Assembly (NCBI GenBank): GCA_016649585.1 | Contig: JAENXH010000050.1 | Location: forward strand, 1 to 8,074 | Origin: Methanosarcinales archaeon | Lineage (GTDB): Archaea; Halobacteriota; Syntropharchaeia; Alkanophagales; Methanospirareceae | Reading direction: 5' to 3' | DNA length: 8,074 nucleotides | Shown: in pieces, positions 1 through 6,109 of the stretch | Position numbering within the stretch: position 1 is the first letter of the stretch | Layout: each line of letters starts with the position of its first letter | Position numbers and translations under genes: made by a program | The notes under the pieces: generated by a model | What the model was told of the DNA's origin: nothing | Database searches by the model: none | The model's input: only the letters and a program-made list of their open reading frames with translations

Positions 1-464
1 GAAGCACAATCCGGGTACATGGCATGCTCCTCTTCTCTTAAAACCGCGCTTTTTACTTCGAGATAAACAGCTTTTCCGTTACAGTCCAGGAGATAATCTA
101 TGCGTGATGCACCTAACCTTGCGTTTCTTTTGAGAATGCGGCATCCTTCAAACCACGGAATGATATTCCCCTCCAAACAGTTTTCAAAGGCTTTCATTTG
201 CAGTTGGGTATCAATGAGCGCCCCCAACCCGCACTCCTCTATCGCAAACAGCCTGAAATCGGTTTTGCTATGATGGTGCGTTCTAAAACAGAACGCTTGC
301 CTACCTGTGACCAATAATTCGGAGAGCTTTCCGGTGTTAGTTATGTGTGCAGGATGGTAGTTACCTTTAATCTCTACCTTCACAACGAACCGGTTAAAGC
401 GCTCGATTAGTCTGCATTCCTGTGGATCGTCAATCCTGACAATCCTTTTCTGTTCTTCCATCAT
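1..464 (-). CDS. sfsA: SfsA family protein (sugar fermentation stimulation homologue), 3' end missing
   Basis: SfsA proteins have an N-terminal OB-like nucleic-acid-binding part and a C-terminal nuclease-like fold of the PD-(D/E)XK type; their physiological role is poorly defined. The first 154 codons are present, roughly the N-terminal two thirds of a usual 230-240 residue protein, and the frame is open to the window edge. I translated this frame by hand. It shows RFNRFVVKVEIKG near residues 22-34, the family hallmark HITNTGKLSELL at 40-51, LIDTQLQ at 83-89 and SRIDYLL followed by YLEVKSAVL at 120-142. D123, E136 and K138 fit the D...ExK metal-site pattern. Two ATG codons stand in tandem (464 and 461); either may be the start. 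The start lies inside the 3' end of the upstream HAD phosphatase gene (35-base overlap), so translational coupling in one operon is likely. Confidence 0.88.
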   Translation of the reverse strand, partial: MMEEQKRIVRIDDPQECRLIERFNRFVVKVEIKGNYHPAHITNTGKLSELLVTGRQAFCFRTHHHSKTDFRLFAIEECGLGALIDTQLQMKAFENCLEGNIIPWFEGCRILKRNARLGASRIDYLLDCNGKAVYLEVKSAVLREEEHAMYPDCA

Positions 465-1239
465 GCAGATTTTTATCTAAAAAGGGAGGGATGTGCTTTA
501 TGGACTTAAAGATATAATCAGGCCGAATTTGTAATCTTTCAATATCGCCCAGTTTTGAAGCGCCGGTTAAAACTAAGGCAGTTCTCATTCCACCTTTAAT
601 CCCCATGAGAATATCGGTCTGAAGATTATCGCCCACGATGAGTATTTCTTCTGGCTTCGCCTTCAATTTCTTTACTATAAGATCGGTAATAAATGCACTG
701 GGTTTACCGGTAACAATCGCCTTTTTAACGCTTGCTGTTTCAATTGCAGTGACTAACGAGCCCGCTCCCGGTTTCACTCCCTCACTCGTGATTAAAAATG
801 GATCGGTATTTGTAGCAATGAAAACAGCACCTTTTAAAATGATGTTTAATGCTTTGCTCATCTTTTTATAGTTGAACTCCTTATCAAGACCGACAAGTAC
901 ACAATCGCAATCTTCCTCGCAAATTGTTATATCGTGTTCGGTGAGTTCATCTTTCAAGCCTTGTTCTCCGATTACGTAAACTTTGCTACTTGCGTAGTGC
1001 TCTTGAAGGTATTGAGCGGCAGCGTACCCGGAGGTTATAAGCTGCTGTTTAGTACACGAAATGCCGAAATTCGCTAATTTACGCGCAAACTCCGCTCTTG
1101 AGCGTGTAGAGTTATTGGTGAGATAAAGTATGTCATATTTTTTACCAAGGAATTTAAGTGCTTCATCTGCTTTCTCAATAAGAGTATTGCCATGATATAC
1201 CGAACCATCCAGGTCTATGACAAGAGCTTTAAATTCCAT
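430..1239 (-). CDS. HAD superfamily subfamily IIA phosphatase (NagD/4-nitrophenylphosphatase-like)
   Basis: Predicted cytoplasmic phosphohydrolase that uses an aspartyl-phosphate intermediate. All HAD motifs are visible, numbered here from a possible upstream GTG start at 1251: motif I VIDLDGSVYHG with D13 and D15, motif II LTNNSTRS near 44-51, motif III lysine K183 in VTGKPS, and motif IV GDNLQTD with D208 and D213. The C2-type cap between motifs II and III contains ATNTDPF and PGAGSLVTAIE, typical of the NagD/AraL/PGP group (HAD-IIA). The length (269-273 residues) is normal. I prefer the ATG at 1239, four codons inside the GTG, because it sits directly before the conserved strand. Subfamily IIA members act on phosphoglycolate, nucleoside monophosphates or model substrates; the substrate here cannot be read from sequence. 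It is first in a two-gene unit with sfsA and divergent from the RaSEA gene. Confidence 0.9.
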   Translation of the reverse strand: MEFKALVIDLDGSVYHGNTLIEKADEALKFLGKKYDILYLTNNSTRSRAEFARKLANFGISCTKQQLITSGYAAAQYLQEHYASSKVYVIGEQGLKDELTEHDITICEEDCDCVLVGLDKEFNYKKMSKALNIILKGAVFIATNTDPFLITSEGVKPGAGSLVTAIETASVKKAIVTGKPSAFITDLIVKKLKAKPEEILIVGDNLQTDILMGIKGGMRTALVLTGASKLGDIERLQIRPDYIFKSIKHIPPFLDKNLHDGRTEKDCQD

Positions 1240-1251
1240 TTTTAGTTGCAC

Positions 1252-1373
1252 AAATTTTTAACTTAAACTCAGGAAGATAAAGAAGTAAAGGAGAAACATC
1301 TAAAAATTTGGCTGGAGGTCATCAGAGCGATAAGGACTCAGCCATAATTCCTTAAAATCTCAGAGATCATGAA
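1252..1373. promoter_or_regulatory. Divergent intergenic region between HAD phosphatase and RaSEA
   Basis: This 122-base spacer must hold promoters for both flanking genes. On the plus strand, AT-rich candidates for a TATA box are TAAAAATTT at 1301-1309 and CTTAAAAT at 1351-1358. On the minus strand, TCTTTATCTT (about 1282-1273) lies 34-40 bases before the HAD ATG. None is a clean match with a B-recognition element, so the exact boxes are uncertain. A weak GAGAT precedes the RaSEA start. No tRNA or strong hairpin was seen. Confidence 0.4.
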
Positions 1374-2361
1374 ATGAACACCTCAAAGAATAAAACCCCC
1401 GTAGCTTCGTGGTTCGACTACGATTACTTCGAAGAAGAACGAAAAGCGATAAAAGCCTTGACCGTCATATTGAGAACCGCAGGCTGTCAGTGGCGTAAAT
1501 GCACGATGTGCGGCTTCTGGCAAGAATCAGCAGACGTAACACAGGCGGACATTCTGGATCAACTGGAACGATCGTTAAGAAACAGCCCGGAAGAAGATAT
1601 TATACTTAAGATCTTCACCTCCGGTAGCTTCCTTGACGAACGAGAAATATCGAGTGAGACCAGAAAAGAGATAGCAGAGCGGGTAAGAAAAGTAGGGAGG
1701 ATAAGGAAGTTCATCGTAGAGACAAGACCAGAATTTGTAAGTGCAGAGAGAATCGAGGATTTGAAAGGTGTTGAGAACCTTGAGCTTGCTATCGGGTTAG
1801 AAACCGCAGATGATTTCATTCGGTCGAAGTATATAAAAAAGGGTTTCTCGTTCGACGATTATAGAAAAGCGGCAGAGATCAGATGGCGGTGCGACGGTAA
1901 AAACGTATCTTCTGCTCAAACCGCCGTTTGTATCAGAAAAGAATGCAATAGAAGACGTTATTAAATCTGCTGAACTCGTCTACAACTATTCTTCCACAAT
2001 CTCGTTGAACCTCTGCAATATACAGAAATACACGCCAGTGGAGAATTTATGGAGACGAGGATATTATAGACCACCGTGGCTATGGAGTGCTGTTGAAGCG
2101 ATAAAAGAGATAAAAAAACGGAAGATCGTGGTGATGTCAGACCCCGTGGGTGCAGGATATAAACGAGGCCCACATAATTGTGGTACGTGCGACCGTGAGA
2201 TAACCGAAGCGATAAAGAAGTTTAATATAACGCAAGACGTGCGCGTGTTAGAACGCCTCGATGAGAACGAGATAGAGTGCGAATGCAAGGATGTATGGCG
2301 TGCACTGCTAAAATATGATGATTTTTTGTTTGATTCGATCCTATCTTTAGAAAAGTTTTGA
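1374..2361 (+). pseudogene. Archaeosine biosynthesis radical SAM protein RaSEA, interrupted by a frameshift
   Basis: RaSEA works with ArcS: ArcS attaches lysine to preQ0 at position 15 of tRNA, and RaSEA then cleaves the adduct by radical chemistry to leave archaeosine. The first frame (1374-1964) starts with ASWFDYDYFEEERKA and carries the iron-sulfur motif C38-x4-C43-x2-C46 (GCQWRKCTMCGFW). It continues with TSGSFLD, VETRPEF and ELAIGLETADD..IRSKYIKKGF, as in the Elp3-related family. Family similarity then stops and resumes in the +1 frame from about 1888: GATVKTYLLLKPPF, then SLNLCNIQKYTP, SDPVGAGYKRGPHNCGTC and a Cys-bearing tail, ending at 2361. Joined, the product would be about 328 residues, a normal full length. 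Both halves look otherwise intact, so the break is either recent or a sequencing/assembly error. As read, translation ends at 1964 with about 24 unrelated residues, and the remaining codons up to 2361 are stranded. Confidence 0.85.
1881..1890 (+). other. Frameshift site within RaSEA
   Basis: Upstream of this point the frame starting at 1374 encodes the conserved DDYRKAAEI. From 1888 the conserved GATVKTYLLLKPP is read one base further on. A net +1 change (one inserted base or two deleted, modulo three) therefore lies at about 1881-1890. Removing one G from the GG at 1885-1886 would restore reading as I-R-C-G-A-T. The run of five A residues at 1899-1903 is downstream of the break and is not its cause. 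Confidence 0.8.
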
Positions 2362-2398
2362 TTGGCTTTAGAAAATGTTCTAGTTAAATAGGATTAAC

Positions 2399-2406
2399 CT
2401 TTATAG
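2399..2406 (+). promoter_or_regulatory. TATA box for the GGCT-like/membrane protein operon
   Basis: CTTTATAG is centred about 31 bases before the ATG at 2434, the spacing expected for an archaeal promoter giving a transcript with a very short leader. No good Shine-Dalgarno site precedes the ATG, which agrees with leaderless or near-leaderless translation. A small inverted repeat, GTTAA/TTAAC (2383-2387 and 2394-2398), abuts the box and could be an operator. Confidence 0.55.
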
Positions 2407-2433
2407 CTTCAAAAAGAAAGAATAAAGCAAGCT

Positions 2434-2973
2434 ATGGAGGACAATTTAATAGTTTATGGTAGCTTGATTAATAAGAAAGAACTGCTTGTTGCTTTTGGTA
2501 ATACAGAAAATGCTCCGATTAGAGTAAATGGATTTAAAAGGGTGTTTGATCAGGAAGCGGTGTGGAGAAAGGGTAGCGGGAATAAAAAAGCTGTGCTAAA
2601 CGTAGTCAAATCAGATAATAATTGGTTTAACGGAATACTGGTGCGTAATATAAATGAAAAGCACTTTAAGTCTATAGATAGGAGAGAGAAGGGATACAAA
2701 AGAATAAGAACGGATCCTACTCCCATAAAATTTGAGTATGGCATTTCAACTAAGCTTGAAGGAGATATATGGATTTACATAGGAGAACAACAAAAAATGC
2801 GTGACGATATTTTGCCAATTCCATCGTATTTAGAGATTTGTTTAGAAGGTGCTAAAGGGTGGGGTAAAAAATTTTATATTGATTTTTTAGCGACTACTTT
2901 TCTTCCTAGTGGACAAAAACTAGTCGAATTTTTAAAAACAAACCCAAAATTCGGACTGAAAAATGTAGGTTAG
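2434..2973 (+). CDS. Gamma-glutamylcyclotransferase-like (GGCT/AIG2 fold) protein
   Basis: The GGCT fold releases 5-oxoproline from gamma-glutamyl amines or peptides using a single catalytic glutamate. The N-terminal signature VYGSL (Y8-L11) forms the substrate loop. FNGILV (65-70) and IDRREKGYKRI (81-91) match the segment that carries the general acid/base, making E85 the likely catalytic residue. DIWIYIG (111-117) is the next core strand. The C-terminal part has SYLEICLEGA (131-140) and FLATTF, seen in the longer GGCT-like family members. The length (179 residues) fits a single cytoplasmic domain. The gene is AT-rich compared with PAN, and its stop is one base before the first candidate start of the next gene, so the two are surely co-transcribed. 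The exact substrate is unknown. Confidence 0.8.
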   Translation: MEDNLIVYGSLINKKELLVAFGNTENAPIRVNGFKRVFDQEAVWRKGSGNKKAVLNVVKSDNNWFNGILVRNINEKHFKSIDRREKGYKRIRTDPTPIKFEYGISTKLEGDIWIYIGEQQKMRDDILPIPSYLEICLEGAKGWGKKFYIDFLATTFLPSGQKLVEFLKTNPKFGLKNVG

Positions 2974-2974
2974 G

Positions 2975-4309
2975 ATGACTTCCATGATAGAATTGATAGC
3001 CCATCCAACTGAAGATAGAAAAGGGTCGCAAGGCGAGTATATCATCCAGCTAAATCCTAAAATATTAAATAAGTTCGATGGAGTGAAGGAAGGTAGCTAT
3101 CTCTTGGTTGGGAGGGCACATAAAGAAAGAACAATATGGTCTTTAGCATTGCTTCATGCGTTGAATGAGACTATTCCTGAAGATGAGATACGAATCGATC
3201 AAACCCTTCGAACAGCAATAGGTGCTAAGGAAGGTGAAAAAGTCATCATAGAGACTACAAAACCTCTCAAAAAAGATATTCTGGAAATGATTCTAAGTAT
3301 TCCAAAAATAATGCTGTTGGGAATCTTAAAGACGCAAATTGAACTGGTGAGGGTGAAGAAAGCTATATATCCAGACATGGAGAAGAATATATGTCGGATA
3401 GAGAAGGATGTTATGCGAGCAATAGGCGTAGAAGAAGGGGATTTTATTGAAATTCAGTCTTCTAAATCTTCGGTAAACCTAAGAGCTTTGGAACTGTCTG
3501 ATAAGATTAAAAAAATAAAGGATAAACAAATAAACGAAAATCCAGAGACCTACCCTAATTGTATAAAACTGCTTAGTTTAAAGTGTTTGAGAAAAACTGA
3601 GCTTGACCTACCGTGGATTCTTCTCGATTTAGATGCCCGAAAAAAATTAGGCGTAGAACCCTGTGACGTTGTAAGGATATACAGGGATGTAGGGCATGCG
3701 TTGTATAAGCAGATACACAGACTTTCTGTTCCGTTAACACTGACTATAATTGGTGCAGTTATCGCTTTAGATATAACTTTCGTCTTAAAAATTCTTCTAC
3801 TATTGACTGGATTAATTATGACATCAATTTTTATGCTAGTAGAAATAAGGAAAAAGATAACGAACATGGGCTTGCTCGCGAATATAAAGGGAATGGGAGA
3901 TTATAAGAAGTACCTGAAAACGCTTATTCTGGCAATCGCACTCGCATTTCTCACTCTTTACATCGCGTTTGGCTTGATGTTTTTTGCAATAGAAGGAAAT
4001 ACTGTCCCTGGATGGTTCATATTGTTGACCTTCGCTATCTCCTTTATTATTTTCACCGTGTTTTACGAATCGAAAGTTAAAGACAAGAGTAAGAGCGGAA
4101 AAAAAGATAAAGAGCGCTTGAAATCGCTTATTAAAGGCTTATTCCTCGGTATCTGCGCAACCTTCGCATTCGTTGCAGTTATAGGTGGTGTGCGTCTCAC
4201 GGTAGATCAGGGGTTTGAATTGATAGGTGGACTGGGAACGTTCATCTCTGCGTTAGCGATATGCATGATTGTGAGCATGGTGTTTCTCAGCCTGTTAAGA
4301 CCTTCTTAA
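2975..4309 (+). CDS. Membrane protein with tandem Cdc48-N-like double-psi barrel domains and six membrane segments
   Basis: I know no named family for the whole protein. The soluble N-terminal 245 residues contain four related half-motifs: about 22-46 (YIIQLNPKILNKFDGVKEG), 70-93 (DEIRIDQTLRTAIGAKEGEK), 138-161 (NICRIEKDVMRAIGVEEGD) and 214-237 (WILLDLDARKKLGVEPCD). Each has strand, helix, a turn like GVxEGD, then strand. The first pair closely resembles the double-psi barrel that begins Cdc48/VAT ATPases. No Walker motifs follow. Instead there are six hydrophobic segments at about 252-270, 271-290, 315-339, 346-364, 387-407 and 415-441, with a lysine-rich loop at 366-387. The likely topology is a cytoplasmic sensor or adaptor head on a membrane anchor. 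An ATG at 2984 preceded by AGGATGA may be the real start (441 residues). It is second in an operon with the GGCT-like gene and ends one base from MBF1. Confidence 0.75.
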   Translation: MTSMIELIAHPTEDRKGSQGEYIIQLNPKILNKFDGVKEGSYLLVGRAHKERTIWSLALLHALNETIPEDEIRIDQTLRTAIGAKEGEKVIIETTKPLKKDILEMILSIPKIMLLGILKTQIELVRVKKAIYPDMEKNICRIEKDVMRAIGVEEGDFIEIQSSKSSVNLRALELSDKIKKIKDKQINENPETYPNCIKLLSLKCLRKTELDLPWILLDLDARKKLGVEPCDVVRIYRDVGHALYKQIHRLSVPLTLTIIGAVIALDITFVLKILLLLTGLIMTSIFMLVEIRKKITNMGLLANIKGMGDYKKYLKTLILAIALAFLTLYIAFGLMFFAIEGNTVPGWFILLTFAISFIIFTVFYESKVKDKSKSGKKDKERLKSLIKGLFLGICATFAFVAVIGGVRLTVDQGFELIGGLGTFISALAICMIVSMVFLSLLRPS

Positions 4310-4310
4310 T

Positions 4311-4727
4311 TCAAAGAGTGATTTTCAGAAGCCGCTCTATTTTCCTCCGCACCTCGTCGCTCGGTATTATCTCCTCGTGTTCTATCTTCCGCAGCAGAGA
4401 TTGTTTCTCATTTATCCTTTGTGCAAGTTCTGCTTGTTTCAGCCCGGCTTTCTCCCTCGCCTCTTTTATCTTTCGTCCGTAATCCTCGGCAATTTCCAGC
4501 CCCTCTTCTATCTCGTGGTCCATCTGCTCATATAATCTCCGTTTAGCCTGAGCGAGCTGCACGTGTTCACTACCAAAAGTTATCTTTGTCTTTGCCTGCT
4601 GTGTATCTTCCACTACAACCGCCCCATGCCGTGCACACGCTTTACATACTCGTAGCTTTGAGCTGCCTATTGCTACGTATTGCGCCTTTCCTTCTATTTC
4701 CGCACCACATACCTCACACTCGGTCAT
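4311..4727 (-). CDS. Archaeal multiprotein bridging factor 1 (MBF1)
   Basis: Archaeal MBF1 is a small DNA- or ribosome-associated regulator related to the eukaryotic coactivator. The N-terminal zinc ribbon has C4-x2-C7 (CEVC) and C28-x2-C31 (CKAC). A linker with a charged helix follows, then a Cro/C1-type helix-turn-helix at about 83-138 (YGRKIKEAREKAGLKQAELA, then LLRKIEHEEIIPS). The C-terminal ERLLKITL is typical. At 138 residues it is slightly short for the archaeal family but complete. The ATG at 4727 is preceded on the minus strand by a TATA-like AT-rich tract about 30-40 bases away. It is divergent from PAN, an arrangement I recall from other archaea, and its 3' end converges on the double-psi membrane protein gene. 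Confidence 0.92.
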   Translation of the reverse strand: MTECEVCGAEIEGKAQYVAIGSSKLRVCKACARHGAVVVEDTQQAKTKITFGSEHVQLAQAKRRLYEQMDHEIEEGLEIAEDYGRKIKEAREKAGLKQAELAQRINEKQSLLRKIEHEEIIPSDEVRRKIERLLKITL

Positions 4728-4755
4728 TTTGTTTCAAAATCCTCGTGTGCTCTAA

Positions 4756-4773
4756 TTAATTTATATTATATGA
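4756..4773. promoter_or_regulatory. Shared AT-rich promoter core between divergent MBF1 and PAN
   Basis: The 75-base gap between the two starts holds a single AT-rich tract, TTAATTTATATTATATGA, within 4756-4773. Read rightwards, TTTATATTA (4760-4768) lies about 39 bases before the PAN ATG at 4803. Read leftwards, TAATATAAATTAA lies about 30-40 bases before the MBF1 ATG at 4727. The two TATA boxes overlap or adjoin, so binding of the transcription machinery for one gene may exclude the other. A GTAGGG just before the PAN ATG is only a weak ribosome binding site. Confidence 0.6.
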
Positions 4774-4802
4774 TAGCGTGGAGAAATAAATAGTAGGGCA
4801 AA

Positions 4803-6035
4803 ATGAAAGCAAGCAGTGGCGATGCATCGTCAGGCGAGGATTACTCAAGATACTTGCAGGATAGGTTAAAGCAGTTAGAGGCAGCAAATATTCGGATGAA
4901 AGAGAGACTGGAGGGGATAGAGCGAGAAGGGCGATATTACGAGGATATGCGAACTCGCTACGAGGGCGAGATACGGAAGTTACGGTCAGAACTGGAAAAG
5001 TTGCGAGCACCACCGTTGATAATCGGAACAGTCGTTGAGATAATAGATGAGAAGAGGATGGTAGTGAGAAGCAGTACAGGACCTCGATTCGTTGTCAATT
5101 ACTCGCATTTTATAGACCCTAAAGAGATCTTTGCCGGTGCACAAGTTGGCTTGAATCAACAATCGCTGGCTGTGGTTAGCGTGCTCCCGTCTGCAAAAGA
5201 CCCTTCGGTGTATGGTATGGAAGTAATAGAATCACCGGACGTGGACTATGAAATGATAGGCGGGTTGGAGAAGCAGATAGAAGAGGTAACGGAGATCGTC
5301 GAACTTCCGCTGACCGAGCCAGAGCGGTTTGAGCGCATAGGTGTGGTGCCACCAAAAGGTGTGCTTTTAGTAGGAGAGCCGGGCACCGGGAAAACATTGC
5401 TTGCAAAAGCCGTTGCAAACCGCACATCCGCACGTTTTATACGAGTCGTTGGCTCTGAATTGGTGCAGAAATACATCGGAGAGGGCGCGAGGATGGTGCG
5501 AGAACTCTTTGATTTAGCAAAGGAAAAAGCACCATCCATATTGTTCATTGACGAGATAGACGCGATAGCGGCTCGTAGAGTAGAGGATGGCACCTCGGGT
5601 GAGCGAGAAGTACAGCGGACGATGATGCAACTGTTAGCCGAGGTAGACGGGTTTGACCAAAGAGGTGATGTGCGGATAATAGGAGCAACGAATAGACCTG
5701 ATATTCTTGACCCTGCGTTACTACGACCCGGACGATTTGACCGTATCATAAAAGTGCCGCTACCTGATGATGACGGGCGAAAGGAAATATTTAAGATACA
5801 TACAGCCATGATGAAGATGGATAAGGATATAGATTTCGATACTTTAGCGGCACTTACTGAAAGTGCTACTGGCGCGGATATAAAGGCGATCTCCATCGAA
5901 GCGGGTATGTTTGCAGCGAGAAAGAAGATGGATGCAATAGGAATGGAAGAATTCGAGTGGGCAGTAAAGAAGGTAAAGAAAAGCAAGCAATGGGATTATA
6001 TTGATACTAAAGAGGCTGGAGTGATGTTCGCATAA
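4803..6035 (+). CDS. pan: Proteasome-activating nucleotidase PAN (AAA ATPase)
   Basis: PAN forms a hexameric ring that unfolds substrates and feeds them into the 20S proteasome. Residues about 14-68 are a coiled coil ending in the APP segment (P70, P71), where the conserved cis-proline lies. About 72-130 is the OB domain. The AAA module has Walker A GEPGTGKT (191-198), pore loop KYIG (223-226), Walker B LFIDEID (247-253), sensor-1 N297 and the second region of homology with arginine fingers R308 and R311 (LLRPGRFDR). The helical lid domain follows. The length (410 residues) is normal. Two details are unusual: the second Walker A residue is E instead of the common P, and the C-terminus is M-F-A, a phenylalanine version of the HbYX motif that docks in the proteasome alpha ring. 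It is divergent from MBF1, and a hairpin covers its stop codon. Confidence 0.97.
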   Translation: MKASSGDASSGEDYSRYLQDRLKQLEAANIRMKERLEGIEREGRYYEDMRTRYEGEIRKLRSELEKLRAPPLIIGTVVEIIDEKRMVVRSSTGPRFVVNYSHFIDPKEIFAGAQVGLNQQSLAVVSVLPSAKDPSVYGMEVIESPDVDYEMIGGLEKQIEEVTEIVELPLTEPERFERIGVVPPKGVLLVGEPGTGKTLLAKAVANRTSARFIRVVGSELVQKYIGEGARMVRELFDLAKEKAPSILFIDEIDAIAARRVEDGTSGEREVQRTMMQLLAEVDGFDQRGDVRIIGATNRPDILDPALLRPGRFDRIIKVPLPDDDGRKEIFKIHTAMMKMDKDIDFDTLAALTESATGADIKAISIEAGMFAARKKMDAIGMEEFEWAVKKVKKSKQWDYIDTKEAGVMFA

Positions 6036-6054
6036 GGGGCCAGACCCCCCTTAT
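6032..6054 (+). terminator. Perfect 8-bp hairpin spanning the PAN stop codon
   Basis: ATAAGGGG (6032-6039) pairs exactly with CCCCTTAT (6047-6054) around the 7-base loop CCAGACC. The 5' arm includes the TAA stop codon at 6033-6035. No T tract follows, so it is not a standard intrinsic terminator. It may be a 3' mRNA stabiliser, a transcription attenuator, or a copy of a dispersed palindromic (REP-like) element of the GGGG-CAGA-CCCC type. Confidence 0.5.
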
Positions 6055-6100
6055 CAACCCTCCCAACCCAATTATGTCCTTTTAAACCTGCTTGACCAAA

Positions 6101-6104
6101 GGAG
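6101..6104 (+). promoter_or_regulatory. Shine-Dalgarno site that decides the Dgk1/Sec59-like start
   Basis: GGAG in AAAGGAGC stands five bases before the ATG at 6110. This is one of the few good ribosome binding sites in the window. It argues for the ATG at 6110 over a TTG in the same frame at 6092. TTTTAAAC at 6079-6086 upstream is TATA-like, but its position would put the transcript start almost on the ATG and remove the binding site from the message. Read-through from PAN is therefore the simpler source of this message. Confidence 0.6.
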
Positions 6105-6109
6105 CTTTC

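Noticed and set aside
638..871. Open frame antisense to the HAD phosphatase
   Set aside because: It lies wholly inside a well-supported gene and has no promoter or family features.
1290..1372. Possible C/D box RNA on the minus strand (TGATGA and CTGA motifs)
   Set aside because: The box order and spacing are wrong, and no full set of C, D', C' and D boxes is present; probably chance.
1896..1906. Programmed -1 frameshift at the A-rich run GGTAAAAACG in RaSEA
   Set aside because: The downstream part is in the +1 frame, and family similarity already resumes at about 1888, before the A run. A -1 slip there would not join the halves.
5246..5986. Long open frame antisense to PAN (246 codons)
   Set aside because: It is a shadow of PAN codon bias. 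It lacks recognisable motifs, and PAN is unambiguous on the other strand.
6092..6109. TTG start for the Dgk1/Sec59-like gene
   Set aside because: A strong GGAG with good spacing precedes the ATG at 6110, and the extra six residues are not part of the family N-terminus.
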